Positions 14,556 to 14,981 of a stretch of 14,981 nucleotides of DNA are shown here, in pieces. The stretch's first letter is position 1; every line of letters starts with the position of its first letter. The stretch lies in the NCBI GenBank assembly GCA_029940175.1, contig JAOZRM010000062.1:1-14981 (forward strand), given 5' to 3'. The stretch is from Candidatus Sabulitectum sp. Lineage in GTDB: Bacteria > Fermentibacterota > Fermentibacteria > Fermentibacterales > JCC-6. The notes under the pieces were generated by a model. The model saw only the letters and a list, made by a program, of their open reading frames with translations, made no database searches and was not told where the DNA came from. A program made the position numbers and the translations under genes.

Positions 14556-14981
14556 AAGCAACAAGGGTTGGTTATGTAGAGGGTTTGCTTGACGCCGGAG
14601 AAATAGATGACCGTGTGATTGTTGTTGACGGTGATGTAAGCAGATCAACTGGAACCATTGCTTTCAGAGACAAATTTCCGGAGAGATTCTTCAACCTTGG
14701 CATTGCAGAGCAGAACATGGCTGAATATTGTGCAGGTCTCGCTCTTGCCGGGTTCATTCCCTTCTACAGTACATATGCGGTCTTTGCCGCTGGAAGGGCC
14801 TGGGATCAGATCCGCACTTCAATCTGCAATATGAATCTCAATGTACGTATAGGTGGAGCACATGGTGGAACAAGCGTAGGACCTGACGGTGCCACTCATC
14901 AAGCTCTTGAGGATATCGCTATCACTCGTGTTCTGCCCAACATGACAGTACTTGTACCAGCTGACGCAAATCAGACCAGGT
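14552..14981 (+). CDS. tkt: Transketolase, C-terminal (pyrimidine-binding) subunit, 3' partial
   Basis: This is the second half of the split transketolase, cut by the window end after 143 codons. It holds the pyrimidine-binding domain: VIVVDGDVSRST at 22-33, NLGIAEQNM at 48-56 with the catalytic Glu E53 that activates the cofactor's aminopyrimidine, and GGTSVGPDGATHQALEDIA at 105-123. The C-terminal domain lies beyond the window. GGAGGA before the ATG at about 8 nt is a good ribosome site, and the ATGA overlap couples it to the N-terminal subunit so the two should be made in equal amounts. Confidence 0.95.
   Translation, partial: MKATRVGYVEGLLDAGEIDDRVIVVDGDVSRSTGTIAFRDKFPERFFNLGIAEQNMAEYCAGLALAGFIPFYSTYAVFAAGRAWDQIRTSICNMNLNVRIGGAHGGTSVGPDGATHQALEDIAITRVLPNMTVLVPADANQTR

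Overview
The window looks like chromosomal core sequence from an uncultured-type Gram-negative bacterium of moderate GC. Evidence for an outer membrane is direct: a large protease with a C-terminal Omp85-like barrel ending in Phe, an LpoB-family lipoprotein, and an RseP-type site-2 protease. The mix of a protease-propeller-barrel protein, LpoB next to a COG3014-like TPR protein, and a split transketolase with a short TalC-type transaldolase suggests the FCB superphylum or a candidate phylum near it (Fermentibacteria/Aegiribacteria-like is a guess from gene style only). Almost everything is on the + strand.

Region 1 (1-3789) is a tightly packed envelope and isoprenoid operon: uppS (5' end cut by the window), cdsA, dxr and rseP, with gaps or overlaps of -13 to +3 nt. 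It links MEP isoprenoid synthesis, the undecaprenyl carrier, CDP-diacylglycerol synthesis and envelope-stress proteolysis. A lone minus-strand lipoprotein (3845-4168) follows and is divergent from region 2.

Region 2 (4265-10472) is a probable operon of exported proteins: a 942-residue protease/beta-propeller/beta-barrel protein, a secreted zinc-ribbon plus FGE-fold protein, LpoB, a TPR-containing partner, then deoC (deoxyribose-phosphate aldolase).

Region 3 (10473-10940) is the only long stretch without an obvious gene and is the most unusual part. It holds a 207-bp element with perfect 12-bp terminal inverted repeats directly after the deoC stop. Next to it on the minus strand is a compact unit: a Shine-Dalgarno, a 29-codon ORF for a hydrophobic peptide, two hairpins, and a Rho-independent terminator. 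Two of the hairpin loops on that strand carry the same C-rich motif.

Region 4 (10941-14981) has a PcrA/UvrD helicase, a TalC-type transaldolase and the two halves of a split transketolase, the second cut by the window end. With deoC these form a pentose and deoxyribose carbon-recycling set.

No rRNA, tRNA, CRISPR array, insertion-sequence transposase or prophage gene was seen.
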